A DNA stretch of 64,000 nucleotides from Candidatus Avelusimicrobium intestinipullorum (GCA_944324635.1 CALUXC010000002.1:124001-188000), one strand, 5' to 3'. Counted from the stretch's first letter, positions 1 through 8,370 are shown. Notes: generated by a model not told the origin, from the letters alone. Program-made: numbers and translations.

Positions 1-131
1 GACACGTCTGCAAACGTAACGTTTAATTCATACGAACGAGTGACGGAAAGCCCGCCCAAAAAATAAAGCGAAAAGCCGAAAATAATAAGCCCCACTACGG
101 TAAAAATACCCAATTTGGTTTCTGGTTTCAT
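1..131 (-). CDS. mlaD: MlaD-like MCE-domain protein (partial, N-terminus only)
   Basis: Only the first 43 codons lie in the window; the gene runs off the left edge. The translation begins MKPETKLGIFTVVG and has one hydrophobic segment (about residues 8-28) followed by the start of a polar domain. This is the usual layout of MlaD/MCE proteins: one inner-membrane anchor and a periplasmic lipid-binding MCE domain. The ATG at 131 is preferred over an in-frame ATG at 149 because AAGGA lies 7-8 bases upstream of it. It follows the MlaE permease and MlaF ATPase genes on the same strand, which supports the call. The MCE domain itself is not visible here, so the name rests on context and the N-terminal pattern. 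Confidence 0.7.
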   Translation of the reverse strand, partial: MKPETKLGIFTVVGLIIFGFSLYFLGGLSVTRSYELNVTFADV

Positions 132-176
132 GCTTGTATCCTTTTTCATTCCCGCGCGGCACACGCCGCGGGCGCG

Positions 177-941
177 TTAATCCTTCATAAGTTTCATTTG
201 TATCGGGCCTTGGCTGCTGCCGTCCACAAACTGTTTGACATACGGATTATCGGTACGTCTAAATTCGTCCGGGGTACCGTACATTAAAATATGTCCTTCA
301 TACAAAAAAGCGATATAGTCCGCAATCTTGAAGGCGGATCTCATGTCGTGCGTAATAACGACCGACGTTACCCCCAGCTTGGCCTTCAGGTCCATAATCA
401 AATCGCTGATAATGTCGGACATAATCGGGTCCAACCCGGTAGTCGGTTCGTCATACAAAATCACTTGCGGCCCCACGGCCAGCACGCGCGCCAAAGCAAC
501 GCGTTTTTTCATACCGCCGGAAAGCTCGCTGGGGTTCAGCTTGGCCACATCTTCCTGCAAGCCCACCAAGGCCAGTTTTTCTTTGATAATGGCCGGGTAA
601 TCTTTTTCGGGCGTATCGGTTAAATACTTAAGCCCGAAGGTTACGTTTTCCCCCACGGTCATGGAGTCAAACAACGCCCCCTCCTGGAACAAATATCCAA
701 AACGGCGGCGCAAGGCGGCCAGCTTAATTTCACTATGGATTTTGGTGATGTCTTTTCCCCCCACCAAAATCTGCCCGCCGGTAGCCTCTTCCAGGCCGAT
801 TAAACATTTAATCAGCGTGCTTTTGCCCGAGCCGGAACCGCCCAAAATACAGGTGGTTTTGCCTTCCTCTATTTTTAGGTTTACGCCTTTTAGAACTTTT
901 TTGGTTCCAAAACTTTTTTCCAGCCCGATGATTTCTATCAT
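177..941 (-). CDS. mlaF: ABC transporter ATP-binding protein, MlaF type
   Basis: ATPase of a phospholipid/organic-solvent-type ABC transporter that powers lipid movement between inner and outer membranes. The 254 aa protein has Walker A GGSGSGKST (residues 34-42), the signature LSGGM and Walker B VILYDEPTTGLDP, all intact. The start is placed at the ATG at 941, two bases beyond the mlaE stop and preceded by GGA; an in-frame TTG at 953 would overlap mlaE and has no better ribosome site. It is translated from the same transcript as mlaE upstream and the mlaD-like gene downstream, forming a compact mlaEFD set. Confidence 0.9.
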   Translation of the reverse strand: MIEIIGLEKSFGTKKVLKGVNLKIEEGKTTCILGGSGSGKSTLIKCLIGLEEATGGQILVGGKDITKIHSEIKLAALRRRFGYLFQEGALFDSMTVGENVTFGLKYLTDTPEKDYPAIIKEKLALVGLQEDVAKLNPSELSGGMKKRVALARVLAVGPQVILYDEPTTGLDPIMSDIISDLIMDLKAKLGVTSVVITHDMRSAFKIADYIAFLYEGHILMYGTPDEFRRTDNPYVKQFVDGSSQGPIQMKLMKD

Positions 942-942
942 A

Positions 943-1719
943 TTAAATTCCAAACGCCGTCAAAATGGCGGTTAAGAAATAGTCCAGCACCAAAATCAGC
1001 ACGATTGTCGTCACCACGGCGCCGGTGGTGGATTTACCCACCCCTTCCGCACCGCCACGGGTGCTGATGCCTTTGTAACAGCACACGGTGGCCACCATAA
1101 ACGCAAACACAAACGTTTTGATGAACCCGTGCATAAAGTCGCGCACGCCCATAAAAGAAGTGATGTCCGTCATATACACTTCCCCGGGTACGCCCAGCGC
1201 ATACACGGCCACCAAATAGCCGCCCAATACGCCAAACAAGTTGGAAAATAAGGTTAGAATGGGCATGGTAAGCACAAAGCCAAACATGCGCGGAATAACC
1301 AAATAGCGAATAGGGTTGGTGCCCAGCGTGTACAAGGCGTCAATTTGTTCGGTTACCGCCATGGTGCCGATTTGGGCCGTCACCGCCGCGCCCGCGCGGC
1401 CGGAAACCACCACGCTGGTCAGCACGGGGCCCAACTCGCGAATGAGCGAAAAAGTGACAATCGTCCCCACGAAAATGGGTTCGCCAAAAATATTGCCTAT
1501 CGTGTTGCCCGCCTGCAGCGCCAGCACCATACCCGTAAACAAACTGGTCAGTGCCGTTACACCCAGGGACTCCACGCCAATCGTTACGCTTTGGTCCACC
1601 GCTTGGCGGAATTCAAAACGCGAATGCGTCAGCCAAAACAGGCTGGAGCGCACCATCTGGGCGGCTCCTCCCACTTGGTTGAACATATGCGTCATGTATT
1701 TTCCGATAGCGGTAAACAT
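943..1719 (-). CDS. mlaE: ABC transporter permease, MlaE family
   Basis: Inner-membrane permease of the Mla-type lipid transporter. The 258 aa sequence has an amphipathic N-terminus and about five hydrophobic segments. It carries the family pattern around GREFAAQ-like positions, seen here as SGRAGAAVTAQIGTM with a following EQIDAL stretch that contacts the ATPase. Length is normal for the family. It starts two bases after the alr stop and is followed at once by mlaF, so it is probably co-transcribed with dnaB-alr. The family assignment is firm. The lipid substrate cannot be read from sequence. Confidence 0.92.
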   Translation of the reverse strand: MFTAIGKYMTHMFNQVGGAAQMVRSSLFWLTHSRFEFRQAVDQSVTIGVESLGVTALTSLFTGMVLALQAGNTIGNIFGEPIFVGTIVTFSLIRELGPVLTSVVVSGRAGAAVTAQIGTMAVTEQIDALYTLGTNPIRYLVIPRMFGFVLTMPILTLFSNLFGVLGGYLVAVYALGVPGEVYMTDITSFMGVRDFMHGFIKTFVFAFMVATVCCYKGISTRGGAEGVGKSTTGAVVTTIVLILVLDYFLTAILTAFGI

Positions 1720-1721
1720 AG

Positions 1722-2828
1722 TTATTCTTTATAAATTCTCGGGACGCGCGGCATCAAAAGAGTGCACAGTTCATAATCAATGGTGCCTGCCTTTTGAGCC
1801 AGTTCCGCAAAAGTCACTTCTTCGTCGCCTTGACGGCCGACGATGACAGCTTCGTCCCCCACGCACACGGGGCCGGCCTGGCTGATGTCCACCATCAGCA
1901 TATCCATCGTCACGTTGCCCAGTACGCGGCAGCGTTTGCCGCGGATTAAAATTTCGGCCTTGTTGGATAAAGCTCTCAAATACCCGTCCCCGTATCCAAG
2001 CGGCAGGGTAGCCACTTTCATGGCGCAAGGCGCAATAAAACTGCGGTTATAACTAATACTGCTTCCGGCGGGCACGTCTTTCACGTACACTACCCGCGTC
2101 TTAAGCGACATAATCGGTTCAAACCCCTTCTCCAGCCCAAACGCGCTATGCCCGGTGCGCACCATATCGTAATGAGCGTCCGGCCGCGCGGTAATGGCCG
2201 AAGAGGCCGCCACATGGCAGTGATTAATATGAATGTCGTGCAGTTTGACGTTAGTCAGCGTATCGCGGTAGTAGCCGATTTGTTCTTCGGTATAGGCCGG
2301 GTCCGACTCTACGCTGGACAAATGCGTATACAGCCCGTCCAGCACCGTATGCGGATTGTGAGCCAAAAATTCTATTACATTAAACACGCCGCCGCGGCGG
2401 GTGCCAATGCGCCCCATGCCCGTATCCTGTTTCACATGGCACAAGGCTTTCTTGCCCAGTTTGGCCGCAATATCGGCAATGGCTTTTGCGGCGTCCAAAC
2501 TGGCAATGGTAACGGCCAAATTATGGTTAATGGCATACTCAAACGCCTCAAACGGGTAAATGCTCCCCAATACCAACACGGGCAGCGTCACCCCCGCTTC
2601 GCGCAGGGCCAGGCCTTCTTCCACCGAGGCCGTACCAAAAAAATCACTTAGGCGGTTTTGCTGTAAAAACTGACCCAGCTTTTGCGCGCCGTGCCCATAG
2701 GCATTGGCCTTCAAAACGGTCAGCACTTTCACACCGGGGCCGGCCTGCTCGTGCACTTTACGCATATTGCGGGCCAGCTTTTTCAAATCCACTTCGGCAA
2801 TAGTAGGACGCAGAATAGGCATTTGCAT
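1722..2828 (-). CDS. alr: Alanine racemase
   Basis: PLP enzyme interconverting L- and D-alanine for peptidoglycan. The 368 aa chain has the N-terminal barrel with the PLP lysine in LKANAYGHG (K40) and the second-domain catalytic tyrosine in SYNRSF (Y260). The QDTGMGRIG and DMLMVD segments are also typical. The ATG at 2828 is chosen because GGAG sits about 6 bases upstream; a second ATG two codons in is possible. It lies 3 bases downstream of dnaB, a linkage also seen in other bacteria. Confidence 0.96.
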   Translation of the reverse strand: MQMPILRPTIAEVDLKKLARNMRKVHEQAGPGVKVLTVLKANAYGHGAQKLGQFLQQNRLSDFFGTASVEEGLALREAGVTLPVLVLGSIYPFEAFEYAINHNLAVTIASLDAAKAIADIAAKLGKKALCHVKQDTGMGRIGTRRGGVFNVIEFLAHNPHTVLDGLYTHLSSVESDPAYTEEQIGYYRDTLTNVKLHDIHINHCHVAASSAITARPDAHYDMVRTGHSAFGLEKGFEPIMSLKTRVVYVKDVPAGSSISYNRSFIAPCAMKVATLPLGYGDGYLRALSNKAEILIRGKRCRVLGNVTMDMLMVDISQAGPVCVGDEAVIVGRQGDEEVTFAELAQKAGTIDYELCTLLMPRVPRIYKE

Positions 2829-2831
2829 AGG

Positions 2832-4250
2832 TTACTCCGGCAGCGACATCATCGTGTTGCCGCTCATATCCTGTGCGGCTTCCATATGTTCGGGAGCAGG
2901 GTTGGTGAACAAGGCATACTCGCCGAAGAAGGCCAAATCAATATCGCCCACCGGGCCGTTACGCTGTTTGGCAATAATCAGCGTAGCTTTGTTTTTGAGG
3001 GATTCGTCGTCGCGCTTATAATAGGCTTCGCGGTGAATCAAGGCCACCACGTCGGCGTCCTGTTCAATAGAGCCGGATTCGCGCAAGTCAGAAAGCTGAG
3101 GTTTGTTGTCGGCGCGGGATTTGTCTTCGTTTTTACGGCTCAACTGCGAAAGCGCCAACACCGGCACGTTAAGCGTGCGGGCCAAATCTTTAAGCATACG
3201 GGAAATTTCGGACACTTCCTGCTGGCGACTTTCCGTACGGCGTTCCCCGCCGCGAATAAGCTGCAGGTAGTCAATCACAATCAGGCCCAATTCTTTGCCC
3301 TGCTTTTTCAGTTCCGTAGCCAAGCGGCGCGAACGCATGCGAAGCTCGGTAATGGAAATACCGGACGTATCGTCTATATACATAGGCGCCGAGGCCAAGC
3401 GGCCCAGTTCGCGCGTCAGGTCGGACCATTTGCTCTGCTCGTAATACCCGGTGCGCAATTTGTAAATTTCCACCATGGCGGCCGCACCCAACATACGTTC
3501 AAAAATGATGTGCCGTCCCATTTCCAGCGAAAAGAAAGCCACCGGTATTTTGCATTCCACGCACGCATGGTGGGCAATGTTAAGGGCCAAGGCCGTTTTC
3601 CCCTGGCTGGGGCGCGCGCCCAAGATAATCAGGTCGGACTTGCGCAGCCCGCCCGTTTTGCGGTCAAATTCGTCCAGCCCCGTCGGCACGCCTTGAATGG
3701 CACTTTTGTTGCGCACGGCTTTTTCCAAAATTTCAATTACTTCCGGGGCCAAATCCTTGGAAGACACAAAGCCAGACAAGCGCTGCTTCTGGCTCAAACG
3801 GTAAATTTGGTCGGCCGCTTCGTCTATCAGCACCTGCGGGTCATCGTCTTCTTCCTTATAACAGCGCTGTACCAAGCCCGTAGCGGTGCGGATTAAATCC
3901 CGCACGACGAACTTTTTGTACACAATTTCCGCATAGTGTTTAATGTGGGCGGCGGTGGAAACCTTGTCCACCAGCTGCGTCAGGTACAATTCCCCGCCCA
4001 GCTGGGTGAGCAGGTGGTTCTTTTTAAGCTCTTCCGTCAGCGTGATGATATCCACCGCTTGGTTTCGGTCCGCCAGGGACTTCATCGCGGCAAAAATCTT
4101 TTGGTGCGCTTCTTTATAGAAATGTTCCGGTTTTAAGATTTCCAACGCTTCCGTCACGGCGTCCGCGTCCAACAGCATGGACCCCAAAACGGCCATTTCC
4201 GCATCAATCGCCTGCGGAGGAATACGTTCTTCCAACAAGTTGCTAGCCAT
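2832..4250 (-). CDS. dnaB: Replicative DNA helicase DnaB
   Basis: Hexameric helicase that unwinds DNA at the replication fork. At 472 aa it has normal length. The N-terminal helical DnaB domain (from about residue 10, with PPQAIDAEMAVLGSML) is followed by the RecA-like motor domain with Walker A ARPSQGKTA near residue 215, the VIDYLQLI Walker B strand and the SQLSR and DLRESGSIEQDAD motifs. No intein is present. It is first in a minus-strand operon with alr and mla genes. Upstream, an islet separates it from rplI, its usual neighbour in many bacteria. Confidence 0.98.
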   Translation of the reverse strand: MASNLLEERIPPQAIDAEMAVLGSMLLDADAVTEALEILKPEHFYKEAHQKIFAAMKSLADRNQAVDIITLTEELKKNHLLTQLGGELYLTQLVDKVSTAAHIKHYAEIVYKKFVVRDLIRTATGLVQRCYKEEDDDPQVLIDEAADQIYRLSQKQRLSGFVSSKDLAPEVIEILEKAVRNKSAIQGVPTGLDEFDRKTGGLRKSDLIILGARPSQGKTALALNIAHHACVECKIPVAFFSLEMGRHIIFERMLGAAAMVEIYKLRTGYYEQSKWSDLTRELGRLASAPMYIDDTSGISITELRMRSRRLATELKKQGKELGLIVIDYLQLIRGGERRTESRQQEVSEISRMLKDLARTLNVPVLALSQLSRKNEDKSRADNKPQLSDLRESGSIEQDADVVALIHREAYYKRDDESLKNKATLIIAKQRNGPVGDIDLAFFGEYALFTNPAPEHMEAAQDMSGNTMMSLPE

Positions 4251-4454
4251 ACGACCTCTTAAAAATTAAAAATCGGCAAAATACCGCGTTTACGCCAACG
4301 GGCGCAAATGTTCTTTCTTTAATTGTAGCAATTTCATACGGAAAAAGGGGTACTTCCGCGCCTGTTTTTCGCGCGGACGCGGGGAAAGGTTTTTTCCCTA
4401 TAAAAGGCCAAAATTTAGTAAAGTTTATTATTCTTTACATTTTAGGAGGCGTAC
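4251..4454. promoter_or_regulatory. Divergent intergenic region dnaB / POT transporter
   Basis: About 200 AT-rich bases between divergent genes, expected to hold both promoters. A strong AGGAGG ribosome site lies at 4444-4449, six bases before the transporter ATG. The TTATTATTC stretch just upstream could be a -10 element, but I cannot assign a convincing -35 on either strand. Confidence 0.4.
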
Positions 4455-5903
4455 ATGGAACAAAATGTCGTAAAAACCAAACACCCCACCGGGCTTTGGC
4501 TGTTGTTTTTAACCGAAATGTGGGAGCGCTTTAGCTATTATGCTATGCGCGGTATTTTGATTTTCTACATGATCCACCTGCTGAAGATGGGCAATCCGCA
4601 AGCGTCCAACATTTACGGCACGTTTACCAGCTTGGTGTATCTGTCCTCTCTATTGGGCGGTTTCCTGGCGGACCGCTACCTGGGCCAAAAGTGGGCCACT
4701 ATCTGGGGCGGCATGATGATTGCGGCCGGTATGTTCGTGATGACTGTTCCCACGGAAGCATTTTTGTTTATTGCGATGGGCCTGATTATTTTGGGAAATG
4801 GTTTCTTCAAACCCAACGTGGTGGCCATCGTCGGCCAGTTATATGAAGAAAACGACGCCCGCCGCGACGGCGGTTTTACCATTTTCTACATGAGCGTAAA
4901 CATCGGCGCGTTTTTCGGCCCGCTGATGGTGGGCCATTATGCCGCCGCCGGCAACTATAAAGCGGCGTTTGGCATTGCTGGCGCCGGTATGATTATGGGG
5001 CTATTGACGTTTATCCTGGGGTACAAAAAGTTCCTCTCCGGCAAAGGCGCCGCCCCCAAAGAAAAACCTACTTTCTACAAGGACCCCGCCCTCTGGGCCA
5101 TCGTGCTGGCCATTCCCATGGTGGGGCTGTATATGAAGGGCTACCACACCGCTTCTTATATTTCCTTTGCGGTGTTGGCCGCGGCGTATTACGGATACAA
5201 TAAAAAAGTAAAACGGGCCAAAACCGAAAATACCGCTCCGCTGACTACCGAAGAAAAGCAAAAAATTGCGGTTATCGGTATCTTGGCGTTTTTCAGCATT
5301 TTCTTCTGGACGGCGTTTGAACAAGCCGGCGCCGCGCTTAACCTGTTTGCTTACGAATACACGGACCGCGTGATTTCTTTCTTTGGCCACACGTGGGAAA
5401 TTCCGGCCAACTGGTTCCAGAGCTTAAACCCGCTGTACGTGGTCATTTTTGCACCGCTGTTTTCCAAATTGTGGATTGAACTGGCTAAACGCGGCAAAGA
5501 ACCTTCCACCCCCGCCAAGTTTACGGTGGCACTGTGGTTGATTGCGGCGGCGTTTGGCGTGATGCTGTTGGGTGCGTTTGCGTTGGTCAACAACCCCAAA
5601 ATCAGCTTGTTCTACCTGGCATTTACGTACCTGTTCCAAACGTTTGCGGAACTGTGCATTTCGCCCGTGGGGAAATCCATGGTCACCAAATTGGCGCCGG
5701 CGCGGTATGTGTCGCTGTTAATTGGGATTTGGTACCTCTCCAACGCGGCGGCCAATAAGCTGGCTGGCATTTATTCGGGTTATTTCCAGAAAATCAGCAA
5801 CGAACAGTTCTTCCTGTGGTTGGTGATTGTGCCGCTGGCCGTATCCGGTATTTTGATGCTGTCCATGAAAGGCATCAAAAAATGGATGCATGGCATACAC
5901 TAA
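4455..5903 (+). CDS. Proton-dependent oligopeptide transporter (POT/PTR2 family)
   Basis: Inner-membrane symporter importing di- and tripeptides with protons. The 482 aa protein has the ExxER proton-coupling motif in EMWERFSYY (E21, E24, R25), the loop GGFLADRYLGQK, and the PTR2 signature region FYMSVNIGAFFGP. About 12-14 membrane segments are apparent. A strong AGGAGG site precedes the ATG and a good terminator follows, so it is a monocistronic gene. It sits with a pilin between rplI and dnaB. Peptide uptake fits an amino-acid fermenter. The exact substrate range is not readable from sequence. Confidence 0.93.
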   Translation: MEQNVVKTKHPTGLWLLFLTEMWERFSYYAMRGILIFYMIHLLKMGNPQASNIYGTFTSLVYLSSLLGGFLADRYLGQKWATIWGGMMIAAGMFVMTVPTEAFLFIAMGLIILGNGFFKPNVVAIVGQLYEENDARRDGGFTIFYMSVNIGAFFGPLMVGHYAAAGNYKAAFGIAGAGMIMGLLTFILGYKKFLSGKGAAPKEKPTFYKDPALWAIVLAIPMVGLYMKGYHTASYISFAVLAAAYYGYNKKVKRAKTENTAPLTTEEKQKIAVIGILAFFSIFFWTAFEQAGAALNLFAYEYTDRVISFFGHTWEIPANWFQSLNPLYVVIFAPLFSKLWIELAKRGKEPSTPAKFTVALWLIAAAFGVMLLGAFALVNNPKISLFYLAFTYLFQTFAELCISPVGKSMVTKLAPARYVSLLIGIWYLSNAAANKLAGIYSGYFQKISNEQFFLWLVIVPLAVSGILMLSMKGIKKWMHGIH

Positions 5904-5916
5904 GCGTTTTGCATGT

Positions 5917-5949
5917 AAAAACCCCGGGCCAAGCGCCCGGGGTTTTTTA
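5917..5949 (+). terminator. Rho-independent terminator after POT gene
   Basis: A 9-bp GC-rich stem (ACCCCGGGC with GCCCGGGGT) and short loop are followed by TTTTTT. The A-run on the left side may also let it act for the minus-strand pilin. Confidence 0.9.
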
Positions 5950-5975
5950 TCTATAAATCCGGCTTTGTAAAAACC

Positions 5976-6557
5976 TTAGAAGGAATAGCCTGGGTGCCCA
6001 TTGGGAGCATAAGGCGTGGGAGTGGTGCCTCCAGTCCAACTTTTACAGATTTTCCGCATTAATCCTTCCCGGTGATTGCTAAAATAATGGCACCCTCGTT
6101 GGCCGGCTGCATATTTCCAACCATTGCTGTCCGCACCGCTTATATTATCATACGCCACCATATAGCCGCCAAAAGGTTGATTTCCTTCATCTCCCCGCGA
6201 AACCCCCGCAAATCGGTCGTTAGCAAATACAATCATTCCATGCGTATATTTAATCCCGGAACCGCTTCCAAACATGGGACCCCTTGTTACGGGAGTGCCT
6301 GCGGGCATATCTACCCCCAATTCTTCCAAATTGGCGGCATATCGTCCGTTAGCCAAATAAAACGCTTCTTGCGCGTCTTTAAGGTGCTTTACTATGGGCA
6401 TATAGGAAGCAAAACGGGATTTCCATACCACTATTTCATATTGCGGCAACGCCACGGCCGCCAAGATACCAATAATAAGAACCACCACTAATAGCTCTAT
6501 TAGCGTAAATCCAGGGGTTTTATCCGCCGGGAATGTTTTTTGATAAATTTTTTCCAT
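5976..6557 (-). CDS. Type IV pilin-like / pseudopilin protein
   Basis: A prepilin of 193 aa. After a 17-residue polar leader comes the prepilin peptidase site G^FTLIE with Glu at +5, then a hydrophobic helix LLVVVLIIGILAAVALP that anchors it and packs in the pilus core. The C-terminal two-thirds is a globular domain with a few cysteines (CHYF, CKSW). The ATG at 6557 has no Shine-Dalgarno sequence; instead TAAATT sits 6 bases upstream, as in leaderless mRNAs. It is a solitary gene. Two similar pilins occur at 20401 and 37986. Whether it is a major pilin, minor pilin or T2SS pseudopilin cannot be told. Confidence 0.9.
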   Translation of the reverse strand: MEKIYQKTFPADKTPGFTLIELLVVVLIIGILAAVALPQYEIVVWKSRFASYMPIVKHLKDAQEAFYLANGRYAANLEELGVDMPAGTPVTRGPMFGSGSGIKYTHGMIVFANDRFAGVSRGDEGNQPFGGYMVAYDNISGADSNGWKYAAGQRGCHYFSNHREGLMRKICKSWTGGTTPTPYAPNGHPGYSF

Positions 6558-6769
6558 AAGCAAAATTTATCAAAAAAAAACGCGTCAAGGCCTGCCAAGC
6601 CCTGGGGCTCTGCCACGGACAGGGTTTGGCAAAATACGGCACTAACCCAGGGCTCCTCCCTCCAGGGCCACTCACACGACTGGTTGGGCCACATTATTTC
6701 CGCTCTGTCGTACTATCCACCAAAAGGACTTTCCTCTCTTCTTGCAGCTGTGGTTAGTGTCGTTTTCGT

Positions 6770-6798
6770 TTGTTCGGTCCTTTTGTCCCGTCTATAAA
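6770..6798 (+). promoter_or_regulatory. Candidate sigma-70 promoter for a plus-strand RNA
   Basis: TTGTTC at 6770-6775 and TATAAA at 6793-6798 are separated by exactly 17 bases. Transcription would start near 6805, at the foot of the long hairpin at 6803-6880. There is no plus-strand gene downstream, so a non-coding transcript is the natural product. Confidence 0.4.
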
Positions 6799-6802
6799 AA
6801 GC

Positions 6803-6970
6803 CTTCCAAGCGGATTGGAAATTTTATTGTTTGAGCGCGGGGTACAAGCCCTGCGAGTTATAAAATTTCCCGCTTGGAAGTGATTTTATGGGGCCATGGA
6901 CCGGGTATTTTTGGGGTACTTTTTTGTGCTCAAAAAATACCCCTGCCGGTGACGGGGCCTTACCGGCTGT
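6803..6970 (+). ncRNA. Candidate structured RNA of unknown family
   Basis: A long imperfect hairpin opens this stretch. Its outer arms are 6803-6812 and 6871-6880 (10 bp). After a 4-base bulge, the inner arms 6817-6827 and 6860-6870 form 11 bp, and a GC-rich apical helix closes around TACAAG. Two more hairpins follow (6903-6942 and 6945-6967). The candidate promoter at 6770-6798 fits its 5' end. The family is not recognised. On the minus strand the same first hairpin is followed by CTTTTTAT, so a terminator role in that direction is the main alternative. Confidence 0.35.
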
Positions 6971-7000
6971 GAAGCCCCCCGCCTAACGCCCACTCTATAC

Positions 7001-7025
7001 AAAAACCCCCGCTTTCGCGGGGGTT
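7001..7025 (-). terminator. Terminator of the rpsF-ssb-rpsR-rplI operon
   Basis: The stem AACCCCCGC/GCGGGGGTT with a tight loop is followed by TTTTTG on the minus strand, 26 bases past the rplI stop. Confidence 0.9.
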
Positions 7026-7050
7026 ATACAAAACGCAATTTGTTCGGGAT

Positions 7051-7563
7051 TTATTTGGCTTCGGCCGCGGCTTCGGTTTTTTCTTCCGGCTTGGCGTCGG
7101 CTACTTTTTCTTCCACCGTGGTCAAGGGGTTGATCTGCACCTTGATCGTGGCGGTGACGGTCGGCTTCAAATAAATGCCCACTTCGGTTTCACCCAAAGC
7201 TTTAATCGGCATATTCAGCTCAATGGCGTCCTTGGCAATGTTGTGGCCCAGGGCATTCAAGGCTTTGTAGATGTCGGCTTTGTTGACAGAGCCAAACACT
7301 ACGCCGTCGCTGTTGACGGTTTTGGTGAACGGCAATACCACACCCGCCAATTTTTCGGCGATGGCACGAGCTTCGGCAAGTTCCGCTTCAATGCGTTTGG
7401 CACGTCTTTCGGCGCCGAGCTGCCAGTTTTTAATCGCGCCTTCGGTGGCGAGTTCCGCCAAGCGGTGCGGGATCAAGAAGTTGCGGGCATAACCGGGCTT
7501 CACATCAACGATGCTGCCCACCATTCCCAAGTTTTTCACATTCTGTTTCAAAATAACTTTCAT
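7051..7563 (-). CDS. rplI: 50S ribosomal protein L9
   Basis: Large-subunit protein L9, 170 aa. The N-terminal domain is clear: MKVILKQNVKNLGMVG and the glycine-rich PGYARNFLIP. It is joined by a long helix to a C-terminal domain. About 20 extra residues rich in Glu, Ala and Lys follow the normal end (from about residue 150), a common variable tail. It is the last gene of the S6-SSB-S18-L9 operon and is followed by a strong terminator. Confidence 0.98.
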   Translation of the reverse strand: MKVILKQNVKNLGMVGSIVDVKPGYARNFLIPHRLAELATEGAIKNWQLGAERRAKRIEAELAEARAIAEKLAGVVLPFTKTVNSDGVVFGSVNKADIYKALNALGHNIAKDAIELNMPIKALGETEVGIYLKPTVTATIKVQINPLTTVEEKVADAKPEEKTEAAAEAK

Positions 7564-7579
7564 TTCCAGGTCCTCCGGC

Positions 7580-7903
7580 TTATTTCTTGGGCAACGAGTA
7601 CGGCAAAATCGCCAAGTTGCGGTCGCGTTTGATCGCTTTGGTGATTTGGCGCTGGTGTTTGGCGCAGGTGCCGGTGATTCTTCTGGAAAGGATTTTGCCG
7701 CTTTCCATGGTGAAAGACTTTACGAACTGAAAGTTCTTGTAATCGACATTTTCGATTTTTTCAGCGCAGACTTTGCAGACTTTTCTTCTGCTTTCAAAGC
7801 GCTTTTTGCCCATAAACGGACGCGCCGGTCTTTCGGGGCGGGCGGCCGCAGCGGCGGCCGGGGCCGCGGCAGGGGCTTGCGTGTTTTTAATTTCTTCAGA
7901 CAT
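7580..7903 (-). CDS. rpsR: 30S ribosomal protein S18
   Basis: Small-subunit protein S18, 107 aa. The conserved core (CKVCAEKIENVDYK, RRITGTCAKHQRQ, RNLAILPY) occupies residues about 40-105. It is preceded by a roughly 35-residue Ala/Pro/Arg-rich extension longer than in most bacteria. CKVCAEK and TGTCAKHQ keep the zinc-type C-C...C-H pattern. It lies between ssb and rplI with short gaps. Confidence 0.97.
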   Translation of the reverse strand: MSEEIKNTQAPAAAPAAAAAARPERPARPFMGKKRFESRRKVCKVCAEKIENVDYKNFQFVKSFTMESGKILSRRITGTCAKHQRQITKAIKRDRNLAILPYSLPKK

Positions 7904-7926
7904 GTTTTATCTCTCTTTGGTTCCTG

Positions 7927-8370
7927 TTAAAAAGGCACGTCGTCTTCCATCACGTCAGTAGTGGGGACGTCGTCCTTGGCGGCCGGGGAAACGTCTTGGT
8001 TATACGAAGCCGCGGCGCCGGATTCCAGTATTTGTATTCTCCGGGCGGTTACCTGCATGGATCTGCGGGTCTGTCCGGTATTTTTGTCGGTGTATTCGCT
8101 GCTGGTGAGGCGGCCTTCCACTTGTATGGGGGTCCCTTTTTTCACCCGGTCTTTACACCGTTCAGCGGCAGCACCCCAAACCACTACGGGAACAAATACG
8201 GTGTCATCCTTCCACTCGTTTGTGGTAGCGTCCAAATATCTGCGGTTCACCGCAATATCACAACGGCACACTGCCTGACCTTTCTGCGTAAAAGACACGT
8301 TAGGGTCACGTGTTAACCGTCCGACCAGAAGTACAATGTTTTGTTCCGGTAATTTGATTTGTGCTGTCAT
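7927..8370 (-). CDS. ssb: Single-stranded DNA-binding protein
   Basis: Binds and protects single-stranded DNA in replication and repair. The 147 aa protein has an N-terminal OB fold (NIVLLVGRLTRDPNVSF, GTPIQVEGRL), a low-complexity linker and the acidic tail DVMEDDVPF that recruits partner proteins. The ATG at 8370 is chosen because AAGG lies 5 bases upstream and it starts just after the rpsF stop; an in-frame TTG at 8388 would overlap rpsF. Co-transcribed with rpsF and rpsR. Confidence 0.97.
   Translation of the reverse strand: MTAQIKLPEQNIVLLVGRLTRDPNVSFTQKGQAVCRCDIAVNRRYLDATTNEWKDDTVFVPVVVWGAAAERCKDRVKKGTPIQVEGRLTSSEYTDKNTGQTRRSMQVTARRIQILESGAAASYNQDVSPAAKDDVPTTDVMEDDVPF

Larger units (their letters stand above)
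6558..7000. other. Structured non-coding region, no gene recognised
   Basis: About 440 bases with no convincing ORF but several perfect helices. These are 6593-6605 with 6620-6631, 6640-6647 with 6752-6759 (8 bp), 6722-6729 with 6777-6784 (8 bp, crossing the previous helix as in a pseudoknot), the 6803-6880 hairpin, 6903-6912 with 6933-6942, and 6945-6950 with 6962-6967. A T8 run follows the first hairpin when read on the minus strand. I could not match it to tmRNA, 6S, SRP or RNase P RNA by eye. It could be one long RNA, two RNAs, or degenerate repeat material. Confidence 0.5.

Noticed and set aside
6722-6745. RNase P RNA gene on the minus strand, from a GAGAGGAAAGTCC match (6741 to 6729)
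   Set aside because: The 3' conserved motif (ACAGAA..GGCTTA) and the central GGTAAGAGC-type motifs are missing downstream, and the match's complement lies upstream rather than downstream.
6590-7020. tmRNA, 6S or SRP RNA
   Set aside because: No tRNA-like TTCGA arm or CCA end, no GGAAGGAAGCAG-type SRP loop and no single long closing stem with a central bubble.
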